64,000 bases of DNA from Terrimonas_A sp040509495 (GCA_040509495.1 JBEVKW010000350.1:1-64000), one strand, 5' to 3'. Positions 37,179 to 47,246 are shown, counted from the stretch's first letter. Translations and numbers: made by a program. Notes: a model not told the origin generated them from the letters alone.

Positions 37179-38082
37179 AGACATAAATACTACCAATAAA
37201 GACATTACCGCATTTATTGATACATTGCGGGAAGCAGACCCGCACGGCTATCATAGAGTAACAGAATTGTTTCGTGATTTCGTGCATTCCGCCGCGCTGG
37301 CTTTCAGGCAGAAAGCCTATATCTTCATGAACGGAGAACCTAACATGGAGTGGGAAGCGGAATATATGGAGTTAGAGAGAAAGTATCCTAACTTCAAACC
37401 TGCATTCCCGAAAGCGGTAGCGATAATGGTAACTGCCCTTGATGAAGAACTATATGACTTCTTAGGGCAAGCCTACATGGCGTTAGAACAATATAACGAA
37501 AGGGCCGGTCAGTTCTTTACCCCGCAATCGGTATCTGATTTGATAGCTAAACAGCTTTTTCAAGTCGAAAAGGAAGCCTTTCATGAAGAATACAATAGCG
37601 GTCCGTTAGTCCACCGTCGAAGGTGCATGATTCATGAACCGGCTTGCGGTGCGGGAGGTATGATGTTGGCGATAACAAAGGAAATGAAGGCTATCGATGC
37701 GCCCCCGTGGAAATGGTGGTTTGAAGCGATTGATATTGATCCTATGTGCGTTCATATGACTTACATTCAGCTATCAGTTGCCGGAGCGCCGGGATTCGTT
37801 TTTCAGGGCAACACCTTGGGACCTAACTTAGGCCGAGACAACGAGCCGTGGCGGACTATCGCCGGAGCCATGTTCCCATTACGGCAAGGCAATATAGACG
37901 CTAACGAAGCCGCACACAAAGAAGCAGCTAGAAAGGCGCGTGGTCCGCTCAAACTACCGCTTAACATCAAACGAGTGGCTAGAATTGCAACTGTTGCAAA
38001 CGAACCCGCTCCGCCGGTCGAAACAAAACCACTTCTCAAGTTACCGCTCCTTCGTAAACCCATACCTCGCAAAAAAGACTAA
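37171..38082 (+). CDS. N6-adenine methyltransferase-like protein lacking the catalytic motif (303 aa)
   Basis: The HsdM-type fold is indicated by ERAGQFFTPQSVSDLIAKQL and motif I HEPACGAGGMMLAI, followed by WWFEAIDIDPMCVHMTYIQL. The catalytic NPPY/F motif expected next is absent; the chain reads GNTLGPNLGRDNEPWRTIAG and then goes into a basic disordered tail (KPLLKLPLLRKPIPRKKD). It probably binds SAM without methylating DNA, or uses another site. A palindrome lies in the tail. Confidence 0.7.
   Translation: MAKDINTTNKDITAFIDTLREADPHGYHRVTELFRDFVHSAALAFRQKAYIFMNGEPNMEWEAEYMELERKYPNFKPAFPKAVAIMVTALDEELYDFLGQAYMALEQYNERAGQFFTPQSVSDLIAKQLFQVEKEAFHEEYNSGPLVHRRRCMIHEPACGAGGMMLAITKEMKAIDAPPWKWWFEAIDIDPMCVHMTYIQLSVAGAPGFVFQGNTLGPNLGRDNEPWRTIAGAMFPLRQGNIDANEAAHKEAARKARGPLKLPLNIKRVARIATVANEPAPPVETKPLLKLPLLRKPIPRKKD
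37987..37997. repeat. Palindrome copy 31
   Basis: T-centred copy in the C-terminal tail of the 37171 gene, read as IATVAN. Confidence 0.95.
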
Positions 38083-38100
38083 CGTTTACTTGAAATTTAT

Positions 38101-38775
38101 ATGGATACGATTAGTGTATATACCGATGGAAGTTGTTCGTTTAAGGACAAAACCGGAGGATGGGCTTTTATAGCCCTGATGGGTGAAAGACATATCTTAG
38201 GATATGGCCATATGCAAGGAACGACTGTTAGCGTTATGGAGCTAACCGCGATAGTGAAAGCGCTGGAAAGAATTAGATTCTCTGGCCATGCTTTGCGAAT
38301 CTTTTCAGATTCCCAATATGTTGTTAACACTGTAAATCAGTGGTCCGCACGGTGGGAACTGAATGGATGGCGGACGTTGGAAGGTGAAGAGATAGCGAAT
38401 GTTCAGTTAGTGCAACAGTTGCGAGATTTGGTAAATAGGCACAAGAAGATAAGACCGGTGACGGTGTCATGGGTGAAAGGCCATGCTAAAAACGTATTCA
38501 ACGAAAGAGCGGACTTCCTAGCGGGCCGGGCCAGAGTCGAGAAAGTAACAAGCGATATGAAAGTGAAAGATAACGGAGTGGATGCTTACGTGTTCCACAA
38601 AGACGAAAGCGAAGTCATCCTAAACGTGGACAGAGTTAGCGGTGAAATTCTAGCCGCCAGCCGTCCTTCAATACTATCCAAAGTAGGCAAACAGCTACAA
38701 CATTTTTCCCCTATATCCAAACAGCGAATCCCCGGCAAGTGGACGCTTATGGATATATACCCATTAAAGCCATAG
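38101..38775 (+). CDS. Ribonuclease HI with C-terminal extension (224 aa)
   Basis: All catalytic motifs are visible: VYTDGSCSFKDKTGG (first Asp), VMELTAIVKAL (Glu), FSDSQYVVNTV (Asp) and WVKGHAKNVFNERADFLAG (His and last Asp). It degrades RNA in RNA-DNA hybrids, for instance replication primers. About 75 residues beyond the RNase H fold (VFHKDESEVILNVDRVSGEI) are unassigned. A palindrome encodes VQQLR between the third and fourth motifs. Confidence 0.9.
   Translation: MDTISVYTDGSCSFKDKTGGWAFIALMGERHILGYGHMQGTTVSVMELTAIVKALERIRFSGHALRIFSDSQYVVNTVNQWSARWELNGWRTLEGEEIANVQLVQQLRDLVNRHKKIRPVTVSWVKGHAKNVFNERADFLAGRARVEKVTSDMKVKDNGVDAYVFHKDESEVILNVDRVSGEILAASRPSILSKVGKQLQHFSPISKQRIPGKWTLMDIYPLKP
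38412..38422. repeat. Palindrome copy 32
   Basis: A-centred copy inside the RNase HI fold, read as VQQLR. Confidence 0.95.
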
Positions 38776-38782
38776 CTAACTT

Positions 38783-40498
38783 ATGAAAAGACCTATCCAG
38801 CGCCGCGTTGGTGCCACATTGAACGGACCTAATGGAACGATTCTTCGGAGGACTTCCAAGGTCCGTTCAGCATTGAAACATATTGACGATTTGCTAGCTG
38901 GAAAGGACTCTCCGCAGACAAAGCTTATCGTTAGCAAATCAATCAATTCTGAAGAGCTATCAAAGCACCTTGATGCGCCGTCCATCGGCACGCTGGCAGG
39001 GGAGAATTATCTAAACCCTATTGCCCCGCCTTATCATCCGGAGATTATGGATAAAGCCGTAAAGGGTAACAATACCCTTTTGCAGGCTCTGAATGCGCTA
39101 GTGGTCAATTGCGGCAATGTTGGACACACATTTGAATATATCGGCAAAGAAGAGGAAAAGGAAAGCCCTGATGTTATAGCTGAAAAAGAGCGACTGGAAG
39201 GTTATGTTCAGTCTCCGGACGGCTGCCAGACTTTCCGCGAATTGAAGGAAGGCTATTGGTGGGATATGCTCCGTTTTGGTTATAGCTTTATCGAAGTTGG
39301 CAGGGACGGAGAAGGTAAGATTTCATGGTATAGGCATATAGACGCTAAGTGTATGCGCCTATGCGGGTATGATCCGGAAGAAGTGCCTGTTTCCCGTCCG
39401 GTAATGCGCGGCGGGAAGATCGATTACATCAATAAAAAAGAAAAGTTTCGCCGCTACATGCGGTTGAACGAGAAATTGCAGCGACCGGGAACTTATTACA
39501 AGGAATTTGGAGATGAACGGTTAGTTGATCCTAAAAAAGGATCAAAAGGAGGGGTTAATTTGGCGGAGAGCGCTACGGAAATCATCCATACCCGACTGCT
39601 TCCGCTCTCCTGCTACGGTAATACAGAATGGGAAAATAACTTCGGCTCCGTGTTAGGTGCGCGTGAGGCTGAAATCGTCAATCTTTCGTTCTTTGCCGGC
39701 GGAGGAAAGCCATCAATCGTCGTCCTTGTCAGTGGCGTTCTAACTGATGAATCCATAACGGATATTGAAGACAAGTTCAACTCCGGCGGAGCAAAGGAGC
39801 GGGTTCACCGCGCATTGGTGCTTGAAGCCAGCGGAGACCAAAGCCTATCAACTGGTATTGAGGGTAACATTCCTTCTCCTAAAATCGACATCAAAGAGCT
39901 AGGTTCCAATAACAAGGACACTTTCTTTCTTGAGTATGATAAGCATTGCGCGGAGAAGGTGCGTTCCTCCGTCCGGCTGCCTAGCATCTTCTTAGGTCAG
40001 AGCGAAAACTACAATTACGCCACCGCGCAAGCCAGTATCGAATGCACGGAGAACCAAGTCTTTGGGCCGAAGCGGGATAAGTTTGACGATATGATGAATA
40101 ACAAGATTCTTGCAGAGCAAGGCTTGCCATCAAAGTATTGGAAATTTACTAGCAAAGCAACCAAAATCACAGACCCTGCCGGGGTTGTATCCGCGCTTAC
40201 CGCTCTGACTGCCGCTCAAGCGGTTAGTCCTAATCAAGCTATCGCCATTTACAACGCCATTTTTGGCGGTTCACTGGCCGAATATGAAGAGGAATGGGGT
40301 AAGGTGCCCGCATTTATTACTGAAATGAATGCAGCGCAACAAGCCGCTGAAACCGCCGCTGCTTCGCAAGAAAAGATGACAGAATTCAAAGTCAAAAACA
40401 CAAGTAACGCTAGCAAGTTTCCCGGCAAGCGCCCGGTTGCAACAGTTGCGAAAACTCCGCCCGTTAAAAAACCCGTCCGTCAGGTTGTATCCAAGTAA
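38783..40498 (+). CDS. Portal protein, PBSX-type (571 aa)
   Basis: The portal layout is seen: NALVVNCGNVGHTFEYIG and GYWWDMLRFGYSFIEVGRDG in the wing/clip, then EIVNLSFFAGGGKPSIVVLV and the stem-crown part RSSVRLPSIFLGQSENYNYA, typical of PBSX/phi29-like dodecameric portals. It forms the ring through which terminase drives DNA. The tail end KFPGKRPVATVAKTPPVKKP is a basic disordered tag carrying a palindrome. Confidence 0.85.
   Translation: MKRPIQRRVGATLNGPNGTILRRTSKVRSALKHIDDLLAGKDSPQTKLIVSKSINSEELSKHLDAPSIGTLAGENYLNPIAPPYHPEIMDKAVKGNNTLLQALNALVVNCGNVGHTFEYIGKEEEKESPDVIAEKERLEGYVQSPDGCQTFRELKEGYWWDMLRFGYSFIEVGRDGEGKISWYRHIDAKCMRLCGYDPEEVPVSRPVMRGGKIDYINKKEKFRRYMRLNEKLQRPGTYYKEFGDERLVDPKKGSKGGVNLAESATEIIHTRLLPLSCYGNTEWENNFGSVLGAREAEIVNLSFFAGGGKPSIVVLVSGVLTDESITDIEDKFNSGGAKERVHRALVLEASGDQSLSTGIEGNIPSPKIDIKELGSNNKDTFFLEYDKHCAEKVRSSVRLPSIFLGQSENYNYATAQASIECTENQVFGPKRDKFDDMMNNKILAEQGLPSKYWKFTSKATKITDPAGVVSALTALTAAQAVSPNQAIAIYNAIFGGSLAEYEEEWGKVPAFITEMNAAQQAAETAAASQEKMTEFKVKNTSNASKFPGKRPVATVAKTPPVKKPVRQVVSK
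40439..40449. repeat. Palindrome copy 33
   Basis: A-centred copy in the C-terminal tag of the portal gene, read as VATVAK. Confidence 0.95.
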
Positions 40499-40502
40499 GC
40501 AT

Positions 40503-41339
40503 ATGGCTATTACAAGAAAAATCAAAGTATCGGAGTCCGGTCTGCCTAAAGTAGGCTCCCCCCTTGACGATACACAATACGGCCAGCACACGGACGCGTT
40601 AGCTAAGTATATCAATGCAAAGGTAGCGAAATACGCTAAAAAGCCTATCGCAACCCTGAAGACCGTAAAAAGTAAGAACGATGTTAAGGGCTTATTGAGG
40701 ATTGCGAAAGCTGAGTATAAAGGCGTGTTCAAATCAATGCAGACTGGCGTTAGTCGAAAGATTGCCACTGCTATGTTTGATGGCGCTGACAAATTGACTA
40801 ACACCGGTCGTTTACGAAGAGACGGCAGCCGTAAAACAGTTATCGAAGGGCTTACAAAGAACGTAGAATTCTATACGGAAGCTTACTTCCGCCGCATCGT
40901 TGAACCAAAATTGAAATCTTTTGTTGCTAAAAATAAAGATTCAGCTACGTTTAAGAAAGATTTTGACGCTTTAGTCAAGAAATCGCTAACGCAAGCGGGC
41001 AACTATTGGGCCAACGTTAGTGATACGGTAGCAGGGAGAAGCTTCCATTATGGATTGTTGAAAGGAGCGGAAGGAAAAGGGCATACGGGCTTTGAGCTAG
41101 TAGCTGTTATCGACCAAAGAACAACCCCGTTTTGCCGGTCGATTCACGGCAAGCGCTTTTTGATCAAAGATGCGTTAGAGGACATCGAAGAGCTTTCGCT
41201 ATTAAGAGGAAAAGACGTTCAACACGGACCGTGGGCGTTAGTTAGCGAAGGTAAAGCGTCTATCACCGAAATGAAAAAGGAAGGTTTTATCACTCCGCCG
41301 TTTCATTGCAGTTGCCGGACGCGAGTTGTTGTTATCTAA
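40503..41339 (+). CDS. SPP1 gp7-like minor head protein (278 aa)
   Basis: The C-terminal signature is clear: FELVAVIDQRTTPFCRSIHG, then a charged helix and FITPPFHCSCRTRVVVI, with Cys and His as in the phage head morphogenesis (SPP1 gp7/Mu gpF) family. The N-terminal 180 residues are basic and helical. It is the usual neighbour of the portal gene and is packaged in the head. Start at ATG 40503, four bases after the portal stop. Confidence 0.85.
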   Translation: MAITRKIKVSESGLPKVGSPLDDTQYGQHTDALAKYINAKVAKYAKKPIATLKTVKSKNDVKGLLRIAKAEYKGVFKSMQTGVSRKIATAMFDGADKLTNTGRLRRDGSRKTVIEGLTKNVEFYTEAYFRRIVEPKLKSFVAKNKDSATFKKDFDALVKKSLTQAGNYWANVSDTVAGRSFHYGLLKGAEGKGHTGFELVAVIDQRTTPFCRSIHGKRFLIKDALEDIEELSLLRGKDVQHGPWALVSEGKASITEMKKEGFITPPFHCSCRTRVVVI

Positions 41340-41343
41340 TTTT

Positions 41344-41354
41344 GCAACTGTTGC
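41344..41354. repeat. Palindrome copy 34
   Basis: T-centred intergenic copy four bases after the stop at 41339; the next copy is 5.9 kb away. Confidence 0.95.
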
Positions 41355-41372
41355 AAATTCAATTTTCCTAAT

Positions 41373-42185
41373 ATGCCCGAAGAACCTAGAGTATCCATTA
41401 CTAACTTGATGACCAAGTTTGTTACTGGAAACGAACTTAACCCTACCGAACAAGCGGAGATTAGGAACAGAATCGGTTCGGGGACGGGGAGCGCTGGCGA
41501 TGAACTGGAAGAACGGACAACCGCCCTTGAGGAAACTGTCACTACAGTAAATAACGACTTAGAGGACATCAAAGAACAACTTGCCGCTTTAAACTACGTT
41601 GCGCCAGTTATTACTTCTTTCACTAACAATGTTGTGGCGGTCGAAAAAGGCACTTTGGTTAATGATATAACTCTTACTTGGGCCATCAATAAAACACTTA
41701 CAACTGGTGCCAGCATCAACATCAATCAAGGTATCGGCAGCAAGCCTATCAACGCTACAAATCACGTTATTGCAGACGCTAATCTCTCTACGGACCGCAC
41801 TTATACACTTACCGTTGATGACGGCACCACAAAACCGGGGCATATCGTCACAAGAACAACGGATATAAAGTTTCAGAATAAGCTATATTGGGGAACATCA
41901 GCCAAAGAAGACGATTATACTTCTGCCGACATCCTCGCCTTGCCTAACAAAGTGCTGAGCGCCACAAAAGTAAGAAATATTACTTTAGATGGAGAAGGTA
42001 AGTATATTCTTTTCGCAAGCCCGGTAGCGTTAGGTCCTGTAAATTTCGTTGTTGAAGGTTTTGTTACTACGTTTGTTCCTGAAACCATTGGTTTTCTTAA
42101 CGCATCCGGGTATCAAGAACAATACTACGTTTATCGGTCCCAATATATTCAAAACGGAACCGACATTGCCATTTCTACCAACTAA
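41373..42185 (+). CDS. Virion protein with beta-sandwich domains (270 aa)
   Basis: A short helical N-terminus with a coiled coil (DELEERTTALEETVTTVNND) precedes an Ig-like segment (NDITLTWAINKTLTTGASIN) and a C-terminal beta domain (LYWGTSAKEDDYTSADILAL, EQYYVYRSQYIQNGTDIAIS) of a type common in phage tail appendage proteins. It is directly upstream of the tail spike gene and probably forms part of the same fibre. Confidence 0.7.
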   Translation: MPEEPRVSITNLMTKFVTGNELNPTEQAEIRNRIGSGTGSAGDELEERTTALEETVTTVNNDLEDIKEQLAALNYVAPVITSFTNNVVAVEKGTLVNDITLTWAINKTLTTGASININQGIGSKPINATNHVIADANLSTDRTYTLTVDDGTTKPGHIVTRTTDIKFQNKLYWGTSAKEDDYTSADILALPNKVLSATKVRNITLDGEGKYILFASPVALGPVNFVVEGFVTTFVPETIGFLNASGYQEQYYVYRSQYIQNGTDIAISTN

Positions 42186-42191
42186 TATTTT

Positions 42192-45100
42192 ATGCCAGTT
42201 CCTGTTATCGATACCGTCACTCGGAAAAACCCGAATGACAGATACCCTGTTACCAAAGCTAATGAAGCGCTTGGCGGACACTATAATGTTGATACTATTG
42301 CGCAACGCAATAACATTCCGATGGAATGCCGCTTGGAAGGCATGGAAGTCTCTGTTAAAGAAACAGGACTTACTTATAAACTTCAAGACGGTATCACCAA
42401 TGCTCATTTTGTTGATCGGTTAGGTGTTATTAAGACGGTCACAACCTCCCTTGATAGCAGAGCTACCACTTTGGAAGAGCAAGCGTTTCAGCAGCTTCCA
42501 CAGCAAACGATCCTAGGCAACCCCGGCACTAGTTCAACAATCGCTCAGGCTATGCCGCTTAGCCATGGCGTCAAAGTCCGAAATGGCAAGTTAGGAGTGG
42601 GCGGAGATGAATCGTGGACTAACGTAAAAATCTATATCGCTTGCCGCACGGATAACCAACCCGGAACAGGCACTATCAATGACCCGTTTGACGGTAGCAC
42701 TGCCGCCAAAATCGATGCGATTCTAAAGCCATATAGTGATAATTTCACTAAGATAAACGTCTATTGGTATCCCGGCGTTTATGTGTTCAACCCTGTTAAG
42801 GTGTTGGATGTGTATCCGTTTAGTTCCACGGAACCGACTTGGGTTTGGCGTGATGGCTGGCATTGGGAAGGAGCGGGCAAGGGACGGACTATCTGGAAAT
42901 CTGATCCTGCCGCGCACAAAGCCGATGACCCTACCGGCGCATTTATCATGTGGCGTTGGGGTTTCAAGCCTAACCAGCAACTGAAATGTGCATCTATCAA
43001 AAACGGCACGATTGACTGTTCCGTTACAGGCGCGGACAACACCTCCCTTCCCGGTCCGGCTAAAACTTACACGTTAGCTTTTGACTTCGATGTTGAAGAC
43101 TTTACTTGTAAGGAAGTTGAGTTTATCAATGCCGGTGGACGTGGGCAGGAAATATTTCCGGTTATTATTACTAACGGTTTGTTGAGCACTACAAATGCTT
43201 GTCGTGTGCTTATTAGCCGTTGTAATTCCAAAGACCTTCATCAAGCCGGTAACGGCACTGGAATTCTACTTCATTCAGCGCAACCCGGTCTGACACATGA
43301 GTTTACAGTTGTTAATTGTGCGTTTACGGATCAATACATAACATGGGTTAACGTTAACCATGTTTCGATTCTTTATAACTACTTCTTCAACGGAAGGTCC
43401 GGATACTCTAACATCAATGTTGATACGGGTAAAAACTATCGTGCCCGAATTGAAGGTAATATCTTCATGGATGCCGGCAGCACCGCGCATCACTTAGGAT
43501 GTATTACTGTTGGTAACTATGTTGCAGGACCGGAAACTTTTGAATTTGAAGCGGCTGATTTTATTATCAGAAATAACTTCTGTCAGCCTCGCCATGATGC
43601 TGTTGCGCCAGTTGCGTTGCTGAGATGTGCGGGAGCTTGCAAACGGTTCATCGTGGAAGGGAACTTCTTCAAGAAGATGACTCCCTTTGCGCCGTATGGT
43701 TATTTCGATGACTCTACCATTCTAACGCAAACCCCATTCTATCCGGGATACGGCATCAACCTTGGGTGGCATGTTCCGACAATTCCTAACGAACCTATTC
43801 AGGCATGGAATAACGTTTGCATCGATGACGGAAGCGTTCCGCTTGGTCTTGAGAACCGTATCAACGGAGACGCGGTAATTGGTGGCGTCAGCATTGCTGG
43901 TTTGAGCACTAGCAAAGCAGGCAGGGATCTTGAAAACGTGTTCTCCGGAACCGTCCTTAACCGTCATATTGGCTCTAAAGCCGTTGACATCGCTAACCTT
44001 AGCGATGCGGTTATGGCGCTCATGGGCGGCGGACTTGATCCTGCTAAAGCTAAAGGCAATTGGAATGCTAGCCTTAACGTTCCTGCATTGCCAGCGGCTT
44101 CCGGGCATTCAGGGGAATACTATTGGGTTTCCACCGCAGGTAATGGCGCGGGTGGGAATGGCGCGGCTAATGGTCCATGGACCGTAGGCGAAACCATTTA
44201 CTCTGACGGAACAGCATGGGTTAAGAAACCACAAGCACCGCTTAACATTGCTCCCGGCTCGCTTGATTTCTACGATATTGGAAACTTTGAAATCAGAGAT
44301 GACGCTAAGCTAGCGGATGGGACTGACATTGCGGTTTGCTTTGCCACTGAAGACGGCACGGAATCTATTATCACATGGACTCCGCTAGGTGTTCCTATTC
44401 CTAATCCTACACAAGCGCTGGCTACTGAAATCCAAGCCATCAATAACCAGTTAGGCTCTTTCCAACCGTTACTTGTCTATCTAAACAACGGAGGAATTGG
44501 GCTTAACAAAATTGCGGGTTTTGAAGTCCGCGAAGAAGGCGCTTGGTATTTGGAAGGTGAGACAAAGGTTCATCTTCCGTATGTGTTGGCTACTGAAGAC
44601 GGCACGGAAATTGTTAGCGCTAATAAGACGGACGGAACTCCTGTTCCGACTCCCGGTGGTGCTGCTATCGTGGCGTTGCAGGAACGCGTTACCGACATTG
44701 AGGCTCTAACCGATAATCTTAGCGAAGGGAGCCTGCCCTTGCAGTGGCTTGAGCACTATGAAGTCAGAGAAGCCGGCGCATGGTTAGGAGATGATCCGGA
44801 AAACCGGACTCATTTGCCATGGGTGTTTGCCACTGAAGACGGCACGGAAATTGTTAATGCTGGCGATGTGGATGGAGTTATCTGGCCTAAACAGTCTGCG
44901 GATGTTGAAATTCCTGAACCAATTCCGCCGGCTAACTATATACTGTATGGTAAGGATTCTGGCGGTGTCGGTATTAGCGATGACAGCGGAGAAAGCACGC
45001 TTATCGACACGTCTGGAATTTTTCGGGACTTTCAGCCTAGCGGCGAGGAAGACGTGTTTATTGCTAGGTCAAACCGTTACGCTGGAACATTCTCTAAGCA

Positions 45101-46328
45101 TAAAATCAAAAAGACAGTTCCGTCAGCACTTTCTACGTCTCCTAAAATCCTGTTAGGGTTTGGGATGACCGGTCAGAGCTTGTCTGTTGGTGCATCCTCT
45201 AATCCTACGTTGACGACTACGGTGGTTCATCCGGGATATAACCTAATGTTCAACGGAGGAACAAACGCTGGTATGGTTTCTTCGGATAAACTAGACTTCT
45301 ATCCGGAGGATGCTACATCGTTTGTTGATATGTATGAAAAGGTCTATTTTCCTACCGGACCTTACCGCGAAACTCCTATCATTGGAGCACTTAACCGAAT
45401 CAACACAATTAACCAGCAGAATATGGGAATGCGGGTTAAGTTGTGGGGAGCCAGTCACGGACGCGGCGGAGCGCGATATAACGACATCAAGAAAGGAAAG
45501 CCGTCATACACTAACTTCCTATACGAGATTACTCGCGCTAAAGCGTTGGCGGATGCTAACGGATGGACGTTCATTTATGTTGGAACCTTCATGATTCATG
45601 GAGAGACAGACCGACGTGATGGAACTTCCGCCGCTACGTATGCAAGCTATCTAAACGAACTGTTGAATGATGAAACTGCGGATGTTAAGGCCATCACCGG
45701 CCAGACATTCGATCATTTCCTCATTACGGATCAAATGCATAGTTGGACTGCGGAAGCCTATGGCTTTGCTACTCCAACAACTACGATAGGCCAGCTTAAC
45801 GCCGCCCTTAGTAACCCTCGCATTATCCTAGCCGGTCCAAAATATTGGCTTAACTATAGCGGTGACGGCATTCACTTGCCGGGACTTAGCTCACGTAAGG
45901 CAGGGGAGCAACTTGGCAAAGCAGCCTATGCTAAGATATTCGGAAATGGTATCTGGCATCCGTTTGCGCCAATTGAAATTGGTCAGACTTCAGATAAGGT
46001 TTGGGCTAAGATGCGAACACCTCAAGGGCACGGTCTTATCTTCGATACGGCACGCGTTAGTGACCCCGGCAACCTTGGATTTGAGCTTGTTGGCGGCAGC
46101 ATAAGCGGCACTCCTTATATCGAAGGAGACCGTGTTGTTATCCCTAAGATAGGCTCCGCTACAGACCTACGTTATGCGTTTACTGGCATTATCGGCAATG
46201 ATGGCGGACCGCTTACAGGAGCGCGTGGATGCTTGAGAGACTTGTCCCCTGACGTTAGCGTGTTCACTACGGAAGCGCTTCCTAACCATTGTGCTACATT
46301 TGATATGTCCGTCCCTCCCGCTCCCTAA
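42192..46328 (+). CDS. Tail spike with beta-helix and C-terminal SGNH esterase domain (1378 aa)
   Basis: The N-terminal 90 residues are the attachment part. Residues about 130-600 have a pectate-lyase-like right-handed beta-helix character (repeated CRVLISRCNSKDLHQ, FTVVNCAFTDQYI, YRARIEGNIFMDAG). Residues about 695-910 hold three related units (FEIRDDAKL, FEVREEGAWYL and YEVREAGAWLG, each followed by ATEDGTE). The C-terminal 400 residues have SGNH hydrolase motifs: GFGMTGQSLSVG, WGASHGRGG, MIHGETDRRD and GDGIHLPGLSS. It probably binds and deacetylates a host surface polysaccharide. It has no palindrome. Confidence 0.8.
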   Translation: MPVPVIDTVTRKNPNDRYPVTKANEALGGHYNVDTIAQRNNIPMECRLEGMEVSVKETGLTYKLQDGITNAHFVDRLGVIKTVTTSLDSRATTLEEQAFQQLPQQTILGNPGTSSTIAQAMPLSHGVKVRNGKLGVGGDESWTNVKIYIACRTDNQPGTGTINDPFDGSTAAKIDAILKPYSDNFTKINVYWYPGVYVFNPVKVLDVYPFSSTEPTWVWRDGWHWEGAGKGRTIWKSDPAAHKADDPTGAFIMWRWGFKPNQQLKCASIKNGTIDCSVTGADNTSLPGPAKTYTLAFDFDVEDFTCKEVEFINAGGRGQEIFPVIITNGLLSTTNACRVLISRCNSKDLHQAGNGTGILLHSAQPGLTHEFTVVNCAFTDQYITWVNVNHVSILYNYFFNGRSGYSNINVDTGKNYRARIEGNIFMDAGSTAHHLGCITVGNYVAGPETFEFEAADFIIRNNFCQPRHDAVAPVALLRCAGACKRFIVEGNFFKKMTPFAPYGYFDDSTILTQTPFYPGYGINLGWHVPTIPNEPIQAWNNVCIDDGSVPLGLENRINGDAVIGGVSIAGLSTSKAGRDLENVFSGTVLNRHIGSKAVDIANLSDAVMALMGGGLDPAKAKGNWNASLNVPALPAASGHSGEYYWVSTAGNGAGGNGAANGPWTVGETIYSDGTAWVKKPQAPLNIAPGSLDFYDIGNFEIRDDAKLADGTDIAVCFATEDGTESIITWTPLGVPIPNPTQALATEIQAINNQLGSFQPLLVYLNNGGIGLNKIAGFEVREEGAWYLEGETKVHLPYVLATEDGTEIVSANKTDGTPVPTPGGAAIVALQERVTDIEALTDNLSEGSLPLQWLEHYEVREAGAWLGDDPENRTHLPWVFATEDGTEIVNAGDVDGVIWPKQSADVEIPEPIPPANYILYGKDSGGVGISDDSGESTLIDTSGIFRDFQPSGEEDVFIARSNRYAGTFSKHKIKKTVPSALSTSPKILLGFGMTGQSLSVGASSNPTLTTTVVHPGYNLMFNGGTNAGMVSSDKLDFYPEDATSFVDMYEKVYFPTGPYRETPIIGALNRINTINQQNMGMRVKLWGASHGRGGARYNDIKKGKPSYTNFLYEITRAKALADANGWTFIYVGTFMIHGETDRRDGTSAATYASYLNELLNDETADVKAITGQTFDHFLITDQMHSWTAEAYGFATPTTTIGQLNAALSNPRIILAGPKYWLNYSGDGIHLPGLSSRKAGEQLGKAAYAKIFGNGIWHPFAPIEIGQTSDKVWAKMRTPQGHGLIFDTARVSDPGNLGFELVGGSISGTPYIEGDRVVIPKIGSATDLRYAFTGIIGNDGGPLTGARGCLRDLSPDVSVFTTEALPNHCATFDMSVPPAP

Positions 46329-46361
46329 TACATTGATTCATATCCTTAACTAAAGCTATTT

Positions 46362-47228
46362 ATGCCTAAATCTATTATCATTCGTCTTCCGGGAATCACC
46401 GCTAACGGACAGCGTCCCTTGATTCAGTCCGCCCCGCTTCCTCCGCTTTGGACTCCGCAACAGCTTACTGGCTTGCGTGGTCATTGGGTTCCTAATACTC
46501 TGGCGGGGGTTGATGGAACTGAAATTGAAAACCTTGCCGCGTCTAGTGGCCTATCAAACACAATTTATCAGACTACCGCAGGAAGGAAACCAGTTATCGC
46601 GGCATTGGGCGGACGCAAGGCGGCTTACTTTGACGGCGTTGATGACGGATTCCGTTCTCCTGATGTTGGCGCTCTCAACGCCGCAGACAAGATTACTATG
46701 TTTTTCCGTCTCAAAATGGATGGATTCGATACCGATAACGGGCTTAAACCTATTATGGTTTTTTATGGCGGCACTACTGCTATTACCCGTCTCTATTTCG
46801 GCTTGGAAAATGTAAGTGGAGCCAGTAAACGACTTGGTTTTGCTTATCGTAACAACGACGCGGATACTTCAAAGTTTGCATGGTCTAGCACTGTCGCTGA
46901 TCTTAACGAGCACGTCATTATTGCATCGTTTGACCGCTCTGTTTCTCCTACCCGTTTTGAAATATGGATGGACGGAGTTAACATCATGGGAACTAATACT
47001 ATCTACAATGCCGGCGCATGGGATGCCGTTGATGGTGCTACTCCCTACATTGGAGCGTCAAACGCTACTGGATTCAAAGGACGGCTTAGCAACTTCGGTT
47101 ACATTCGGAACATTCTGAACACTGCTAACCGTCAGTATTTGGAAGGCTATCTGGCTCATTCTGGAAATCTGCTTACGCTTCCTAACGCGCATCCGTATTT
47201 TACTCAGCCTCCGCGACTGAGCGCGTAA
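46362..47228 (+). CDS. LamG/concanavalin-like tail protein (288 aa)
   Basis: From about residue 50 the pattern fits a laminin-G/concanavalin jelly roll: GRKAAYFDGVDDGFRSPDVG, KITMFFRLKMDG, EHVIIASFDRS, RFEIWMDGVNIMGTN, TPYIGASNATGFKGRLSNFG. The N-terminal MPKSIIIRLPGITANGQRP is a linker. It is likely a sugar-binding appendage acting with the tail spike. Confidence 0.75.
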   Translation: MPKSIIIRLPGITANGQRPLIQSAPLPPLWTPQQLTGLRGHWVPNTLAGVDGTEIENLAASSGLSNTIYQTTAGRKPVIAALGGRKAAYFDGVDDGFRSPDVGALNAADKITMFFRLKMDGFDTDNGLKPIMVFYGGTTAITRLYFGLENVSGASKRLGFAYRNNDADTSKFAWSSTVADLNEHVIIASFDRSVSPTRFEIWMDGVNIMGTNTIYNAGAWDAVDGATPYIGASNATGFKGRLSNFGYIRNILNTANRQYLEGYLAHSGNLLTLPNAHPYFTQPPRLSA

Positions 47229-47235
47229 GTCGTTT

Positions 47236-47246
47236 GCAACAGTTGC
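47236..47246. repeat. Palindrome copy 35
   Basis: A-centred intergenic copy seven bases after the stop at 47228. Confidence 0.95.
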
